Below are positions 28,201 through 37,605 of a stretch of DNA of 64,000 nt, piece by piece. A model generated the notes under the pieces. It saw only the letters and a list, made by a program, of their open reading frames with translations. It was not told the DNA's origin and did no database searches. The position numbers were made by a program, and so were the translations under genes. The stretch's first letter is position 1. Each line of letters starts with the position of its first letter. The DNA comes from Paraburkholderia domus (GTDB lineage Bacteria > Pseudomonadota > Gammaproteobacteria > Burkholderiales > Burkholderiaceae): positions 1 through 64,000 of the forward strand of contig NZ_CAJNAT010000006.1 in the NCBI RefSeq assembly GCF_905220705.1. The letters are read 5' to 3'.

Positions 28201-29227
28201 TCGTGCGTTCCTGCTGCGAACGCGAATAGCGCGCGTGCAGCGCAGACAGTTTGATCGAGATGCCCGGGCCTTCGTAGATGCCACGGCCGCCGGCGGCCTT
28301 GCCGATCGCGTGGATCGCCTGTTCGTACGATGCGTAGTAGCGCTGCGCATCGGCTTCGGTGGTCGCCGCTTCGCCGAGCATGTCGTACGAGTAGCGGAAG
28401 CCGCGTGCTTCGTACTTGCGGCTGTTGGCGAGCGCTTCGGAGATGTTCTCGCCGGTGACGAACTGCTCGCCCATCAGGCGCATCGCCATATCGACACCCT
28501 TGCGGATCAGCGGCTCGCCGCCCTTGCCGATCAGGCGCGTAAGCGCCGACGACAGACCCGTTTCGCTATTGGTCGTCACCAGCTTGCCGGTGATCATCAA
28601 ACCCCACGTCGCGGCGTTGACGAACAGCGACGGCGCCTGGCCGACGTGCGACTTCCAGTCGCCCTTGCTGATCTTGTCGCGAATCAGCGCGTCACGCGTG
28701 GCGCGATCGGGGATACGCAGCAGCGCTTCGGCGAGGCACATCAGCGCCACGCCTTCCTGGCTCGACAGCGAGAATTCGTGGATCAGTCCTTCGACGCCAC
28801 CACCCTTGCTCTTCGTGCGTAGCGTTTCGACCAGCTTGCCGGCCATCGCTTGCACGTCGCCCGCGAGATTAGCCGGCAGTCGCGCCTGGCCGAGCAGGAA
28901 CGGCACGCATTCCGGCTCAGGACGGCGGTACGCAGCAGTGATCGCCGCGCGCAGCACCGATTGCGGTTGCACGTTCTGCGCGAATTCGAGGAACGGATGC
29001 GACGCACCGTCTTCCTCCTGCTCCACTGTTGCGCCATCAGCCAGATCGGCCGAGCCGGTGTGGCCCGACAATTCAGGCGGCAATTGGCCGTGTTCGATCC
29101 TTTCTAGGTACGCGAAGATCGCCTGCTTGATCAGCCAGTGCGGAGTGCGTTCAAGACGAGTGGCGGCATCTTTCAGCCGGGAACGCAGGAGGTCGTCGAC
29201 CTTGACGCCAAGGGTGGTGCTAGCCAT
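25298..29227 (-). CDS. putA: Trifunctional PutA: transcription factor, proline dehydrogenase and P5C dehydrogenase
   Basis: The 1309-residue protein oxidises proline to glutamate in two steps and can repress its own gene. Residues 1-47 (ASTTLGVKVDDLLRSRLKDA) form the ribbon-helix-helix DNA-binding domain. The FAD-dependent proline dehydrogenase barrel follows (about 180-480; VKGAYWDTEIK). The aldehyde dehydrogenase part comes next (FTGSTEVARLIN, ETGGQNA, and the catalytic Cys in AGQRCSALRV), with a C-terminal domain that closes the substrate tunnel. The start ATG at 29227 follows AAGGAA; the frame extends 36 codons further up through a hairpin, but that part is not PutA-like. Proline induction is expected from the family. 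Confidence 0.96.
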   Translation of the reverse strand: MASTTLGVKVDDLLRSRLKDAATRLERTPHWLIKQAIFAYLERIEHGQLPPELSGHTGSADLADGATVEQEEDGASHPFLEFAQNVQPQSVLRAAITAAYRRPEPECVPFLLGQARLPANLAGDVQAMAGKLVETLRTKSKGGGVEGLIHEFSLSSQEGVALMCLAEALLRIPDRATRDALIRDKISKGDWKSHVGQAPSLFVNAATWGLMITGKLVTTNSETGLSSALTRLIGKGGEPLIRKGVDMAMRLMGEQFVTGENISEALANSRKYEARGFRYSYDMLGEAATTEADAQRYYASYEQAIHAIGKAAGGRGIYEGPGISIKLSALHARYSRSQQERTMSELLPRVRSLAILARRYDIGLNIDAEEADRLEISLDLLEALCFDPELAGWNGIGFVVQAYQKRCPFVIEYLIDLARRSRHRIMVRLVKGAYWDTEIKRAQVDGLEGYPVYTRKIYTDVSYVACAKKLLSAPDAVYPQFATHNAHTLSAIYHLAGNNYYPGQYEFQCLHGMGEPLYEEVTGRDKLNRPCRVYAPVGTHETLLAYLVRRLLENGANTSFVNRIADESVAIKDLIADPVDEASKIVPLGAPHAKIPLPRNLFGAERLNSMGLDLSNEHRLASLSSALLASAHHPWRAAPMLEDNEIAVGVARDVRNPADHRDLVGTVVEATSEHVSAALAHAVAAAPIWQATPVDARADCLARAADLLEAQMHTLMGLVVREAGKSLANAVAEIREAIDFLRYYSTQIRNEFSNDTHRPLGPVVCISPWNFPLAIFMGQVAAALAAGNTVLAKPAEQTPLIAAQAVRLLREAGVPAGAVQLLPGDGETVGAALVADPRTRAVMFTGSTEVARLINKTLSNRLDPEGKPIPLIAETGGQNAMIVDSSALAEQVVADVLQSSFDSAGQRCSALRVLCLQEDVADRTLEMLTGAMRELSVGNPDRLSIDVGPVIDLDAKRGIDAHVAAMREKGRKIEQLPMPEGGAQGTFVPPTLIELDSIDELKREVFGPVLHVVRYRRSQLDKLLEQIRTTGYGLTLGIHTRIDETIAHVISRAHVGNIYVNRNVIGAVVGVQPFGGEGLSGTGPKAGGALYLQRLLATRPAGLPKSLAQSLIVDTPQAGENSDNPSAALTALRDWLISEQQLVLAARCDGYLSHVPAGATAVLSGPTGERNTYTLGARGTVLCIASTASGARVQFAAALATGNRALFEGAAGEQLVSQLPAALKSYASVKKSADTPFDAVLFEGDSDELLALVKEVAKRPGPIVSVQGVAARALESGDEDYALERLLTERSVSVNTAAAGGNANLMTIG

Positions 29228-29540
29228 GTTTCCTTCTTCGGATACCAGACGAATTCGCTGGAGAAAGACTAAAAGTTGGGCGAATCGTACGCCTCCCAAT
29301 AAAAAGGTGCAACCATGCATTGCGCATGGTTGCACCTTCGTGAAAGCCCTCTATGGCGGGGGTTTGCGCCGGACGGCGCTGCGCGTGGCGACGGCGGTTG
29401 CGATCAGTACTTTCCCTGGCGTGAATCTTTTCGCTTTTACCCTTATCAGATTGCTCGGCGCGCCGTTATACAGAACATGGATGGTCGCGGCCGCAAGGCA
29501 CGCACATAAAAACGGTACGGGGTTTTAGAGGACTGGCGAA
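29228..29540. other. putA upstream region
   Basis: This divergent control region separates putA and the small membrane-protein gene. It holds a long hairpin (29304-29338, listed separately). No clear PutA operator copies were identified by eye. AGAGGA before 29541 is the ribosome site of the small gene. Confidence 0.4.
29304..29338 (-). terminator. Perfect 15-bp hairpin with U run upstream of putA
   Basis: AAGGTGCAACCATGC (29304-29318) and its exact complement (29324-29338) enclose five bases. On the minus strand the hairpin is followed by TTTTTATT, so it should terminate leftward transcription. It lies about 75 bases upstream of the putA start. It could stop read-through from priA or act as a leader attenuator for putA. 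Confidence 0.7.
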
Positions 29541-29711
29541 ATGGAAAAGTGGTTAGTGATATTAGGCATCTGGGCCATGTGCGCGACGTGCGCAGTGCTG
29601 TTCATTCGTGGCGCGACGGGTGGCTCGGGCAAACGCGAGGCTGTCGAAAAGCGCACGCGCCCGGCGTCGCGCGCATCGGCTGGCGATACGCGGGCAGCGT
29701 TGAACGATTGA
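29541..29711 (+). CDS. Short single-span membrane protein
   Basis: This 56-residue protein is below the usual length cutoff but well supported. It has ATG with AGAGGA nine bases upstream, a clear transmembrane segment (WLVILGIWAMCATCAVLFIRG, residues about 4-24) and a basic, Arg/Ser-rich cytoplasmic tail. It is encoded divergently from putA and convergently with priA. Function unknown. Confidence 0.6.
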   Translation: MEKWLVILGIWAMCATCAVLFIRGATGGSGKREAVEKRTRPASRASAGDTRAALND

Positions 29712-29839
29712 GTGGTGGAATCCGGCGACTTGCTGGAGACATAGCGATCTGCGCCTCTCGGCTGACATAGCGAGCGGTGAATAACGCGCCGCCGGATTCA
29801 ACCGGCGGCGAAACAGACGCGCGCGCCAGGTGCAAGGCG

Positions 29840-32140
29840 TCAAATGTCGAGCGGGTCGACTTCCAGGTTCCAGCGCAGCACGCCTTTCAGGCCACGCAGC
29901 TTCGGTTGCCATGCGCGCAAGGTGGCCTGCAGCGCGGCCCGCGACGCGCTCTCGATCAGCAATTGCGCGCGATGCACATGCATCACTTTGACGATGGTGA
30001 GCGGCACGGCGTCATAGACTGTCACGCGCTCGGCGGCCGGGATCTCCGTCAGCGCGGCGGCGGCCTGCTGCAGGAAGGCGAGCGCGGCTTCGAGCGTGCG
30101 GCCTTCGGCGCGCAGCAAGGCCTGATAGACGAACGGCGGCAAATGGGCGTCGCGCCGCTCGGCCAGCGTCGAATTGGCAAAGCCGACGTAGTCGTGCCGC
30201 CCCAGCGCGTGATACAGCGCGTGACGCGGGTAGCGCGTTTGCACCAGCACTTCGCCCGGTAAACCGCCGCGGCCTGCGCGACCGCTCACTTGCATCAATT
30301 GCGCGAAAAGGCGTTCGCTCGCGCGGAAGTCGTGTGAAAACAAGGCCGTGTCGGCATTCAGCACACCGACCAGCGACACCCGCTGGAAGTCGTGCCCCTT
30401 CGCGATCATCTGCGTGCCGACGAGGATGTCGACCTCGCCGGCGTGGACGTCGGAGAACAGCGCCTGCGCGCTGCCTTTGCGGCGCGTGCTGTCGGCGTCG
30501 ATGCGCAGCACGCGGGCGCCGGGTACTGCGCTCGCCAGCGTTTCTTCGACGCGTTGCGTGCCGCGTCCCATCGGTGCGATGTCGACGTTACCGCACTCCG
30601 GGCACGAGCGCGGAATGCGCGCTTCCCAGCCGCAATGGTGGCAGCGCAACGCTCGCTCGGGTTTGTGCAACACGACGTACGCGCTGCAACGCGGACAGCC
30701 GGCAACCCAGCCGCAGGCGTCGCAGGCGAGCTGTGGCGCGTAACCGCGCCGGTTCAGGAACACGAGACTTTGCTCGCCGCGCTCGAGCCGCGCCTTCAAC
30801 GCCGCGATCAGCGGCCCTGACAAACCCTCCACCGAGGCCCGCCCGCGTCGCCGTTCTTCTTCCAGATCGATCAGTTTGACGGTCGGCAAGACGGCTTCAG
30901 CGACGGCGCGGCGCGACAGAGTGAGGCGCTTATAGCGCCCCTGATCCGCCTGCCACCAGCTTTCCAGCGACGGCGTGGCGGAGCCGAGCACGACCGGTAA
31001 GCCGAGTTGCTTCGCGCGATAGATCGCAAGATCGCGCGCCGAATAGCGCAGGCCTTCCTGCTGCTTGTAAGCCGGATCGTGTTCCTCGTCGACGACGATG
31101 ATTGCAAGTTTCGGCAGCGATGCGAGCACCGCCAGCCGCGTGCCGAGCACAATGCGGGCACGCCCGGTATGCGCTGCGAACCAGTTGCGAGCGCGTTCGC
31201 CTTCCGCAAGGCCGCTGTGCAGCGTGACGATCGACGTGCCTTCGAGCGCAGCAAAACGCGCACGGAAGGCCGACTCGAACTGGGGCGTCAGATTGATTTC
31301 AGGGACGAGGACGAGCGCCTGCGCGTCGGGTTTCGCCGCCAGAATCTCGGCGAGCGCGCGCAGATACACCTCGGTCTTACCGCTACCCGTCACGCCGTGC
31401 AGCAGGAACGGCGCAAAGCCGTTCGCGTCGCGGATCGCTTCGACTGCGCTCGCCTGTTCGTCGGTGAGGGTGGGTAGGGTTGGGGCGGGTGTATCCGGTG
31501 ATGCGGGGGTGGCGAGCACCTCGGCGGCTTCGACCACCTCCAGCGCAACCCAGCCTTCGGCTAGCCATGCATCCAGGGTTGCGATGGCTTTAGGATGCAG
31601 CGCACGGGCGTCGGCTGCGATCAGAAACTCGGCCTCGGTCAGGGCCCGGGCAAGCTTGCGCAACGCGCTGGCGCGAGCCGGCAATGTTTCCGGTAACGCG
31701 ACGCGACCCTGGGCCGTCAGGCTGTAACGCTCTTCCGGTGCGAACAGACGCGACCAGCGCGAAGCATCACGCAGGGCTTGCGGCAAAGCGGGTAGCGCGA
31801 CTTCACCTAGGCCGCGTTGATAGTAGTCGGCGGCGAAGGCCGTAAGAGCCAGCCATTCGGCCGACACGGGCGGGCAGGCGGTGCAAACATGGTTGACCGC
31901 CCGCAGGCGCTCAGCGGGCACGTCACTGTGAGTGGTCACTTCGCAGACGAGACCCACCACGTGACGTTTGCCAAACGGCACGCTCACCAGCATGCCCGGC
32001 GCGACACGCTCGGCCGTGTCGCAGCGATAGTCGAACAAAGTCGGCAGCGGATGATCCAGCGCGACGCGGACGAACACTTCACTCACGCGGTGGTGTGGAT
32101 CGGGTAAATGGATGCGGCACAACGCCGCGTCACGGTGCAC
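29840..32140 (-). CDS. priA: Primosomal protein N' (PriA helicase)
   Basis: The 766-residue 3'-5' helicase restarts stalled replication forks by recognising the fork and loading the primosome. Walker A is HGVTGSGKTEVYL, motif II DEEHDPAYKQQEG. The zinc-binding insert has eight cysteines (CDACGWVAGCPRC, CHHCGW, CPECGN). The helicase C-terminal motifs LVGTQMIAKGHDF and SGRAGRG are present. The first 20 residues before VFVRVALDHPL vary in this family, so the true start may be slightly downstream. Confidence 0.94.
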   Translation of the reverse strand: MHRDAALCRIHLPDPHHRVSEVFVRVALDHPLPTLFDYRCDTAERVAPGMLVSVPFGKRHVVGLVCEVTTHSDVPAERLRAVNHVCTACPPVSAEWLALTAFAADYYQRGLGEVALPALPQALRDASRWSRLFAPEERYSLTAQGRVALPETLPARASALRKLARALTEAEFLIAADARALHPKAIATLDAWLAEGWVALEVVEAAEVLATPASPDTPAPTLPTLTDEQASAVEAIRDANGFAPFLLHGVTGSGKTEVYLRALAEILAAKPDAQALVLVPEINLTPQFESAFRARFAALEGTSIVTLHSGLAEGERARNWFAAHTGRARIVLGTRLAVLASLPKLAIIVVDEEHDPAYKQQEGLRYSARDLAIYRAKQLGLPVVLGSATPSLESWWQADQGRYKRLTLSRRAVAEAVLPTVKLIDLEEERRRGRASVEGLSGPLIAALKARLERGEQSLVFLNRRGYAPQLACDACGWVAGCPRCSAYVVLHKPERALRCHHCGWEARIPRSCPECGNVDIAPMGRGTQRVEETLASAVPGARVLRIDADSTRRKGSAQALFSDVHAGEVDILVGTQMIAKGHDFQRVSLVGVLNADTALFSHDFRASERLFAQLMQVSGRAGRGGLPGEVLVQTRYPRHALYHALGRHDYVGFANSTLAERRDAHLPPFVYQALLRAEGRTLEAALAFLQQAAAALTEIPAAERVTVYDAVPLTIVKVMHVHRAQLLIESASRAALQATLRAWQPKLRGLKGVLRWNLEVDPLDI

Positions 32141-32550
32141 ATTGGACAGACGGCGAACCCATCGAAGTTAAAGTAAAACTTCAATTTCGGCGCTAAGTTT
32201 TGGATTCGGCTGAACAATTGCAATCGGCCCGCTTGCCTGTGGATAACTTTGTTGAGAACTTCGGTCAGATAGGCCAAGAACCGCGCCGCAGCGGCCTTCT
32301 GTGGGATTCCGCACATTTTGTCGCCAACCCGTGAAACCCTTGCCAGACAAGGCTTAGATCAAATGCGCCTGCAATGTGCAAGGGCAATGACACGACGAAA
32401 GCTTCTACCGCGCCGCAGCGTGATCAATGTGCATAAGTCAAGTCTTGACTTTCGCAGGACCGCCATCTGACGGCCCGCCGACTACAAATATTCCCTTAGA
32501 CCAAGAGCCCAGTTCGCTGCGCCGCAGCAAAAATGACAACGATTACGGCG
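32141..32550. other. Intergenic region upstream of priA, with one DnaA box
   Basis: No gene is supported here. A perfect DnaA box (TTATCCACA on the minus strand, 32238-32246) stands alone about 98 bases upstream of priA; a single box does not make an origin. GGTGTCAT and similar signals for hemE termination were not found. The AT content is higher near 32160-32260, consistent with the priA promoter. Confidence 0.45.
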
Positions 32551-33651
32551 TCAGGTTGGTGCATGCGCGCCACTGCGAATCGCTCGGCTATGACGATGTA
32601 CTTCGTCCACGAGTTCGGCAACATTCTCCGGCGGCGTGAACTGCGAAATGCCGTGGCCGAGATTGAAGACGTGGCCAGGGTGATTGCCGAAGCTGTCGAG
32701 CACGGCGCGCGCTTCCATGCGGATCGAAGCCGGAGGCGCAAACAGCACCGAAGGATCGATATTGCCTTGCAGCGCCACCTTGCTGCCCACGCGCTCACGC
32801 GCCTTGCTCAGGTTGACGGTCCAGTCGAGACCGACCGCATCCACGCCGATGTCGGCGATCTCGTCGAGCCACAACCCACCGCCCTTCGTGAAGGTGATCA
32901 CCGGCACCTTTTCGCCGTCGTGATCGCGTTTCAACTGACTCACCACTTGCTGGATGTACTGCAACGAGAAACGTTGGTAGACGCCGTCCGCGAGCGCCCC
33001 GCCCCAGGTGTCGAAAATCATCACGGCTTGCGCGCCGGCTTCGATCTGCGCATTCAGATACGCCGCAACCGACTTCGCGTTGACGTCGAGAATACGGTGC
33101 ATCAGGTCTGGGCGCGCGTACAACATCGATTTGACCGTGCGGAAGTCCGCCGAACCGCCACCTTCCACCATGTAACACGCCAGCGTCCACGGGCTGCCCG
33201 AGAAACCGATCAACGGCACGCGCTGACGGCCTTGCGCGTCGGTAAGTGCGGTGCGGATTTCACGCACCGCGTCGGTCACGTAGCGCAGCGTGGCGTCGAT
33301 ATCCGGCACGGCAAGGCGCGCCACATCGTCTTCCGTGCGCACCGGGCGGGCGAATTTAGGACCCTCGCCGGTGACGAATTCGAGACCCAGGCCCATCGCG
33401 TCCGGCACCGTCAGAATGTCGGAGAACAGAATCGCGGCGTCGAGCGGGTAGCGCTCGAGCGGCTGCAGCGTGACTTCCGTTGCGTACGCCGGGTTCTTCG
33501 CCAGACCGAGGAAGCTGCCCGCGCGAGCCCGCGTGGCGTTGTATTCCGGCAGGTAGCGCCCGGCCTGCCGCATCAGCCAGATCGGCGTGTAGTCGGTCGG
33601 CTGGCGCAGCAGCGCGCGCAGGAAAGTGTCGTTCAGGAGTTTATGGGCCAC
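32551..33651 (-). CDS. hemE: Uroporphyrinogen III decarboxylase
   Basis: This 366-residue cytosolic enzyme converts uroporphyrinogen III to coproporphyrinogen III in haem synthesis. The hallmark [14 protein letters not shown] lies near residue 25 and [16 protein letters not shown] in the middle. The start is placed at GTG 33651, giving [14 protein letters not shown] after the Met, which is how relatives begin; an upstream TTG would add seven odd residues. It is transcribed divergently from the following periplasmic protein gene. No haem-pathway neighbour is present. Confidence 0.95.
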   Translation of the reverse strand: MAHKLLNDTFLRALLRQPTDYTPIWLMRQAGRYLPEYNATRARAGSFLGLAKNPAYATEVTLQPLERYPLDAAILFSDILTVPDAMGLGLEFVTGEGPKFARPVRTEDDVARLAVPDIDATLRYVTDAVREIRTALTDAQGRQRVPLIGFSGSPWTLACYMVEGGGSADFRTVKSMLYARPDLMHRILDVNAKSVAAYLNAQIEAGAQAVMIFDTWGGALADGVYQRFSLQYIQQVVSQLKRDHDGEKVPVITFTKGGGLWLDEIADIGVDAVGLDWTVNLSKARERVGSKVALQGNIDPSVLFAPPASIRMEARAVLDSFGNHPGHVFNLGHGISQFTPPENVAELVDEVHRHSRAIRSGAHAPT

Positions 33652-33869
33652 GTTGCATACGACTGAGGGCAAAAAGGCATTTTACCGGACCCGGCTCGCC
33701 GCATCGCGCTTGATGCGGGCAATAACTCTCACGCAACTTGCTTGCGACTGGCTCTTTTGCTGCCCCGTGCGGCGCCATGACTCAGCTGAACGGCCAATGT
33801 TCAAGTGTGAATTGCCGGGCTATCATCCGACAGCCTTACCAAACAATTACGCACAACCAAGGAGACCCG

Positions 33870-34664
33870 ATGAAGAAGGCAGCACTCGCACTGCTCGGCG
33901 TTTTAGCCGGTGCTTTGATGCACGCAGGCGTGGCCCAGGCGCAAACCAGCGCCGCCGCGGCGCCCTCGCGGCTCGATGAAATCCTCACGCGCGGCACGCT
34001 GCGCGCCTGTACAACCGGCGACTATAAACCGTACTCGTTTTACAAGGCAGACGGCCAGTTCGAAGGCATCGATATCGACATGACGGAGTCGCTCGCCAAA
34101 TCGCTCGGCGTGAAGGCGGAATTCGTCAAGACGTCGTGGCCGAACCTGATGAACGACTTTGTCGCAAAGTGCGACATTGGTGTGGGCGGTGTTTCGCCGA
34201 CGCTCGAGCGCCAGAAACGCGCGTTTTTCACGCAGGCGTACATGATCGACGGCAAGACGCCGATCGTTCGGTGTGACGACGTCAGCAAATATCAAACGGT
34301 CGCGCAGATCGATCAGCCAGCGACTCGCGTAATCGTCAATCCGGGCGGCACCAACGAGCGTTTCGCCAAACAGTATTTCCCGCATGCGAACTTGACCGTC
34401 TATCCGGACAACGTGACGATCTTCAAACAGATCCTCGCCGGCAAGGCCGACGTGATGGTGACGGATGCATCGGAGACGTTGTTGCAGCAAAAGCTGAATC
34501 CGGGTCTTTGCTCGGTGCATCCAGACAAGCCGTTCCAGTACGGCGAGAAGGCCTGGTTGCTGCCGCGTGGCGATGTGACGTTCCAGCAATACGTCGATCA
34601 GTGGTTGCACCTCGCGCGAGCAACCGGCGAATACCAGACGATCTCGGACAAGTGGCTGAAGTAA
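33870..34664 (+). CDS. pheC: Periplasmic cyclohexadienyl dehydratase-like protein (PheC type)
   Basis: The 264-residue protein has a signal peptide (AALALLGVLAGALMHAGVAQA) and the fold of polar amino acid binding proteins (TTGDYKPYSFY, GIDIDMTESLAKSLG). It also has the sequence pattern of Pseudomonas PheC, including NPGGTNERFAKQY, PDNVTIFKQI and a Cys-containing CSVHPDKPFQYGEKAWLLPRG. PheC dehydrates prephenate or arogenate in the periplasm, making phenylpyruvate or phenylalanine. GGAGACCCG precedes the ATG; the open frame upstream lacks a ribosome site. A simple amino acid binding role is the alternative, but the match to PheC is better. Confidence 0.82.
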   Translation: MKKAALALLGVLAGALMHAGVAQAQTSAAAAPSRLDEILTRGTLRACTTGDYKPYSFYKADGQFEGIDIDMTESLAKSLGVKAEFVKTSWPNLMNDFVAKCDIGVGGVSPTLERQKRAFFTQAYMIDGKTPIVRCDDVSKYQTVAQIDQPATRVIVNPGGTNERFAKQYFPHANLTVYPDNVTIFKQILAGKADVMVTDASETLLQQKLNPGLCSVHPDKPFQYGEKAWLLPRGDVTFQQYVDQWLHLARATGEYQTISDKWLK

Positions 34665-35540
34665 GGTTATGGGGTACGGCCGCCAGCGTCCCGCTCGACC
34701 GGAAACGCAGGCGGCTTGAAGGCATTAATAGGTTCGCATGGCTGGCACAATCATGTAACCGGACCCCAATGTGTTAAGCAGAAACCGAACAATGCGCGTG
34801 GACAGGGCTCCAACGATCCGGCCATCTGCGCTCGCTTCTCGCACGGGTGAAGTGTTGCAGCGCAGCACGGGTGCCCTGCGTTGAACCAGGCGGTTGCCTG
34901 ATGCCGGAAGGCGCCTGTGACAGGGGAAATTCTTTCCAAAGAAGTTGAGCGTGCAACTATTTCATGCGGAATCGACTGAACGGATTACGCCGCACTATGC
35001 GTCGCGAATCGCATCAATCAGGCGTATGAAATTGCCCGTCAGTCATCGGTAAAAATTACGTTTAAAACGTTTCAAAATGGAAATAAGTCCCGCAGCGCCT
35101 TGTCTGACGGGCGTTACAACCTGAAACACTTTGTTACCGCGCTCGTAGGTTAATTCGCCCACAATGCCCTCAACGGTTTCAACACGGATGTGGCTGGGTG
35201 CGTGGTGTGAGCGGATACGATGCACTTGCCGGTCGGCCTATGCCGAAGCCCTGTGAAGGGGCATCCCTGCTGGGGCCGTAGTCGACGCAGGGTCGTCGTC
35301 TCAGTTGGTTCCATCTTTGGTCTCCTCGCGCTAACCCCGTAGCGTGTGGTTTTTAGCGGGCTCCAGGCCCGCTTTTTTTTCGTCTGGTCAAACGTTTGCG
35401 AGCTTGCTGACAGCTGATTTTGCAGCTGAGCTGGCCGCCAGGTTCGCCGCCTACAGCGGCTCATTCCAACGCAAACGGTTCCCCCAAAATGCCGGTCGGC
35501 GTCGCGCGAATTTACGTGCGGCGCCAAACCAGCATTGCCG
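34665..35540. other. Long intergenic region with orphan terminator
   Basis: This 876-bp stretch separates pheC and the acyl-CoA synthetase. I see no protein gene with a ribosome site. Its one clear signal is a strong + strand terminator at 35355-35380, nearly 700 bases past pheC, too far to serve it well. The 200 bases before that terminator are rich in short self-complementary blocks and could encode a small RNA. Confidence 0.5.
35355..35380 (+). terminator. Orphan intrinsic terminator
   Basis: AGCGGGC (35355-35361) and GCCCGCT (35367-35373) form a stable hairpin followed by seven or more T. No protein gene ends close upstream on this strand. Confidence 0.85.
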
Positions 35541-37271
35541 TCAGGCTGTCTTGTCTTCCTTCACCTTCAATTCGCTGATCATCCGTTCGCGCATGATGAA
35601 TTTCTGTACTTTCCCAGTCACTGTCATCGGCAGTTCGTCGACGAAGCGGATGTATTTCGGCACCTTGTAGTGCGCGATCTGGCCCTGGCAGAACTGCTGG
35701 ATTTCCTCGGCTGTGGCCTGCTCTCCTGAGCGCAATACGATCCACGCACACACTTCCTCGCCGTACTTCGAGTCGGGCACGCCAAACACCTGCACGCTCT
35801 GGATCTTCGGATGCCGGAACAGAAACTCTTCGATCTCACGCGGGTAGATGTTTTCGCCACCGCGGATCAGCATGTCCTTCAGACGGCCGACGATGTTGCA
35901 GTAGCCTTCGGCATCGAGCGTCGCCAGATCGCCGGTGTGCATCCAGCCGTCGACAATGCTTTCCCGCGTCTTCGCTTCGTCGCCCCAGTAGCCTTGCATC
36001 ACCGAATAGCCCCTGGTGCACAGTTCGCCCGTCTCGCCCACCGGCACGATCTTGCCAAGCGGATCGACGATCTTCACTTCCAGGTGCGGCTGAATACGGC
36101 CGACCGTCGTGGTGCGCTTGTCGAGCGGGTCCGTGGTCGAACTCTGGAAGGACACCGGGCTTGTTTCCGTCATGCCGTAGGCGATGGTGATCTCGTTCAG
36201 ATGCATTTTCGAGACGACCTTCTTCATCGTCTCGATCGGGCACGGCGAGCCGGCCATGATGCCGGTGCGCAGACGTGAGAAGTCATAGGTGGCGAAGTCC
36301 GGATGATCCAGTTCCGCGATGAACATGGTCGGCACCCCGTGCAGCGCGGTGCACTGCTCTTCGGCGACGGCCGCCAGCGTCGCAGCCGGGTCGAAGCCCT
36401 CGCCCGGGAACACCATATTCGCGCCGACCGATACGCACGCCAGCACCGCCAGCACCATGCCGAAGCAGTGGTAGAGCGGGACAGGAATGCACAGGCCGTC
36501 CTGCTCCGTTAGACGCATCGCCATCGCGATATAGCGCGCGTTGTTGACGACATTGCTGTGGGTCAGCGTGGCGCCCTTCGGATTGCCCGTCGTGCCGCTC
36601 GTGAACTGAATGTTGATCGGCTCGTGGCAGGACAGCGTCGCGCCGATGGCGTCGAGCTTCACGACGTCGAGTGTTGCCCGGCCCTGCTCGATCACGTCGG
36701 AAAAGGTCAGCATGCCGGGCGTTTCCGTGTCGCACATGCGAATCACGTAGCGCAGGTCGGGCAGACGAGCGGCGCGCAGTTCGCCCGGCGTTTGCGTCGC
36801 CAGTTCCGGCGCAAGCTCCTGCAGCATCTCCAGGTACATCGACGTCTTGAACCGCTCCGCCGCAATGATCGCCTTGCAGCCGACCTTGTTCAACGCGTAC
36901 TCGAGTTCCGCGAGACGATAGGCCGGGTTGATGTTGACGAGCACCGCACCGATGCGCGCGGTCGCGAACTGCGTAAGCAGCCATTCCACCCGGTTCGGCG
37001 ACCAGATGCCGACGCGGTCACCCTTCACGATGCCAAGCGCCAGAAGCCCGGACGCCAGCACGTCGACTTCTTCGGCGAACTCCTTCCAACTCCAGCGGAT
37101 TCGTTGTTCACGAAACACCACGGCCGGGCGGTCAGGAAAGCGCGCCGCAGTGTCGCGCAGAAATTGCCCAACGGGCGCTTCGCTCAACGGAATTTCGGTC
37201 GATCCTCGGACATACGACAGATTGTCTTTGGGTTCGATGAGTGCGTCTTCTCCGGACATGTGCGTTGCCAT
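35541..37271 (-). CDS. Fatty acyl-CoA synthetase (AMP-binding family)
   Basis: The 576-residue enzyme activates a carboxylic acid with ATP and CoA. The AMP-binding signature is [18 protein letters not shown]; further core motifs are [16 protein letters not shown] and [16 protein letters not shown]. The C-terminal catalytic lysine is in [10 protein letters not shown]. It resembles medium/long-chain synthetases of the ACSF2/FadD type rather than acetyl-CoA synthetase. It is a single-gene unit, with a candidate operator about 260 bases upstream. The chain-length preference cannot be read from sequence. Confidence 0.9.
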   Translation of the reverse strand: MATHMSGEDALIEPKDNLSYVRGSTEIPLSEAPVGQFLRDTAARFPDRPAVVFREQRIRWSWKEFAEEVDVLASGLLALGIVKGDRVGIWSPNRVEWLLTQFATARIGAVLVNINPAYRLAELEYALNKVGCKAIIAAERFKTSMYLEMLQELAPELATQTPGELRAARLPDLRYVIRMCDTETPGMLTFSDVIEQGRATLDVVKLDAIGATLSCHEPINIQFTSGTTGNPKGATLTHSNVVNNARYIAMAMRLTEQDGLCIPVPLYHCFGMVLAVLACVSVGANMVFPGEGFDPAATLAAVAEEQCTALHGVPTMFIAELDHPDFATYDFSRLRTGIMAGSPCPIETMKKVVSKMHLNEITIAYGMTETSPVSFQSSTTDPLDKRTTTVGRIQPHLEVKIVDPLGKIVPVGETGELCTRGYSVMQGYWGDEAKTRESIVDGWMHTGDLATLDAEGYCNIVGRLKDMLIRGGENIYPREIEEFLFRHPKIQSVQVFGVPDSKYGEEVCAWIVLRSGEQATAEEIQQFCQGQIAHYKVPKYIRFVDELPMTVTGKVQKFIMRERMISELKVKEDKTA

Positions 37272-37527
37272 GGTGTTGTCTCCGTGAGCGGAAGCTCGCC
37301 CTATTAATAAATACCCTCAGCCTGTCGCGCCAGATTCCGGAGGAGTCATTCCCTCGAGGGGACTTCCCGCGGGGGGAAAGCTTGGGGCGGCACGGCGACT
37401 TCCTGAGAAAGGAATTTGAAACCGATTGTGCCACCGGCGTATGTCCACGGCATCAAGTGTTACCCGCCCTCTGCGGCCGCCTTGGCTGCCACGGCGGCTC
37501 AACGCCCGTTCGGCATATGCGATTTTG

Positions 37528-37549
37528 CTGACCTTTCCGTAAACGTCAA
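37528..37549. promoter_or_regulatory. Imperfect palindrome, LiuR-like operator candidate
   Basis: On the minus strand the site reads TTGAC, one base, TTT, one base, CG, one base, AAA, one base, GTCA, so ten of the eleven paired positions form TTGAC..TTT..CG..AAA..GTCA symmetry. It resembles, from memory, the box of the MerR-type regulator LiuR that controls leucine and fatty-acid degradation genes. It lies upstream of the acyl-CoA synthetase. Confidence 0.35.
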
Positions 37550-37558
37550 GTAGAGGTC

Positions 37559-37589
37559 AAAAAAAAGCAGCCACGAAGGGCTGCTTTTT
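37559..37589. terminator. Terminator of the ATP synthase operon
   Basis: AAAAAGCAGCC pairs with GGCTGCTTTTT around ACGAAG, with T runs on both strands. It ends the atp message 16 bases after atpC and also reads as a terminator from the other side. Confidence 0.9.
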
Positions 37590-37605
37590 CTCTGCTACGT
37601 ATTGC

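Larger units (their letters stand above)
37272..37605. other. Region between acyl-CoA synthetase and atpC
   Basis: The region holds the synthetase upstream sequence, the imperfect operator-like palindrome at 37528-37549 and the atpC terminator at 37559-37589. No gene is visible. Confidence 0.5.

Noticed and set aside
34751..34939. Short minus-strand open frame after pheC
   Set aside because: No ribosome site, no conserved pattern; low-complexity translation.
35043..35225. 60-codon minus-strand open frame in the long gap before the acyl-CoA synthetase
   Set aside because: No ribosome site and no recognisable fold; not kept as a gene, although the region may carry RNA.
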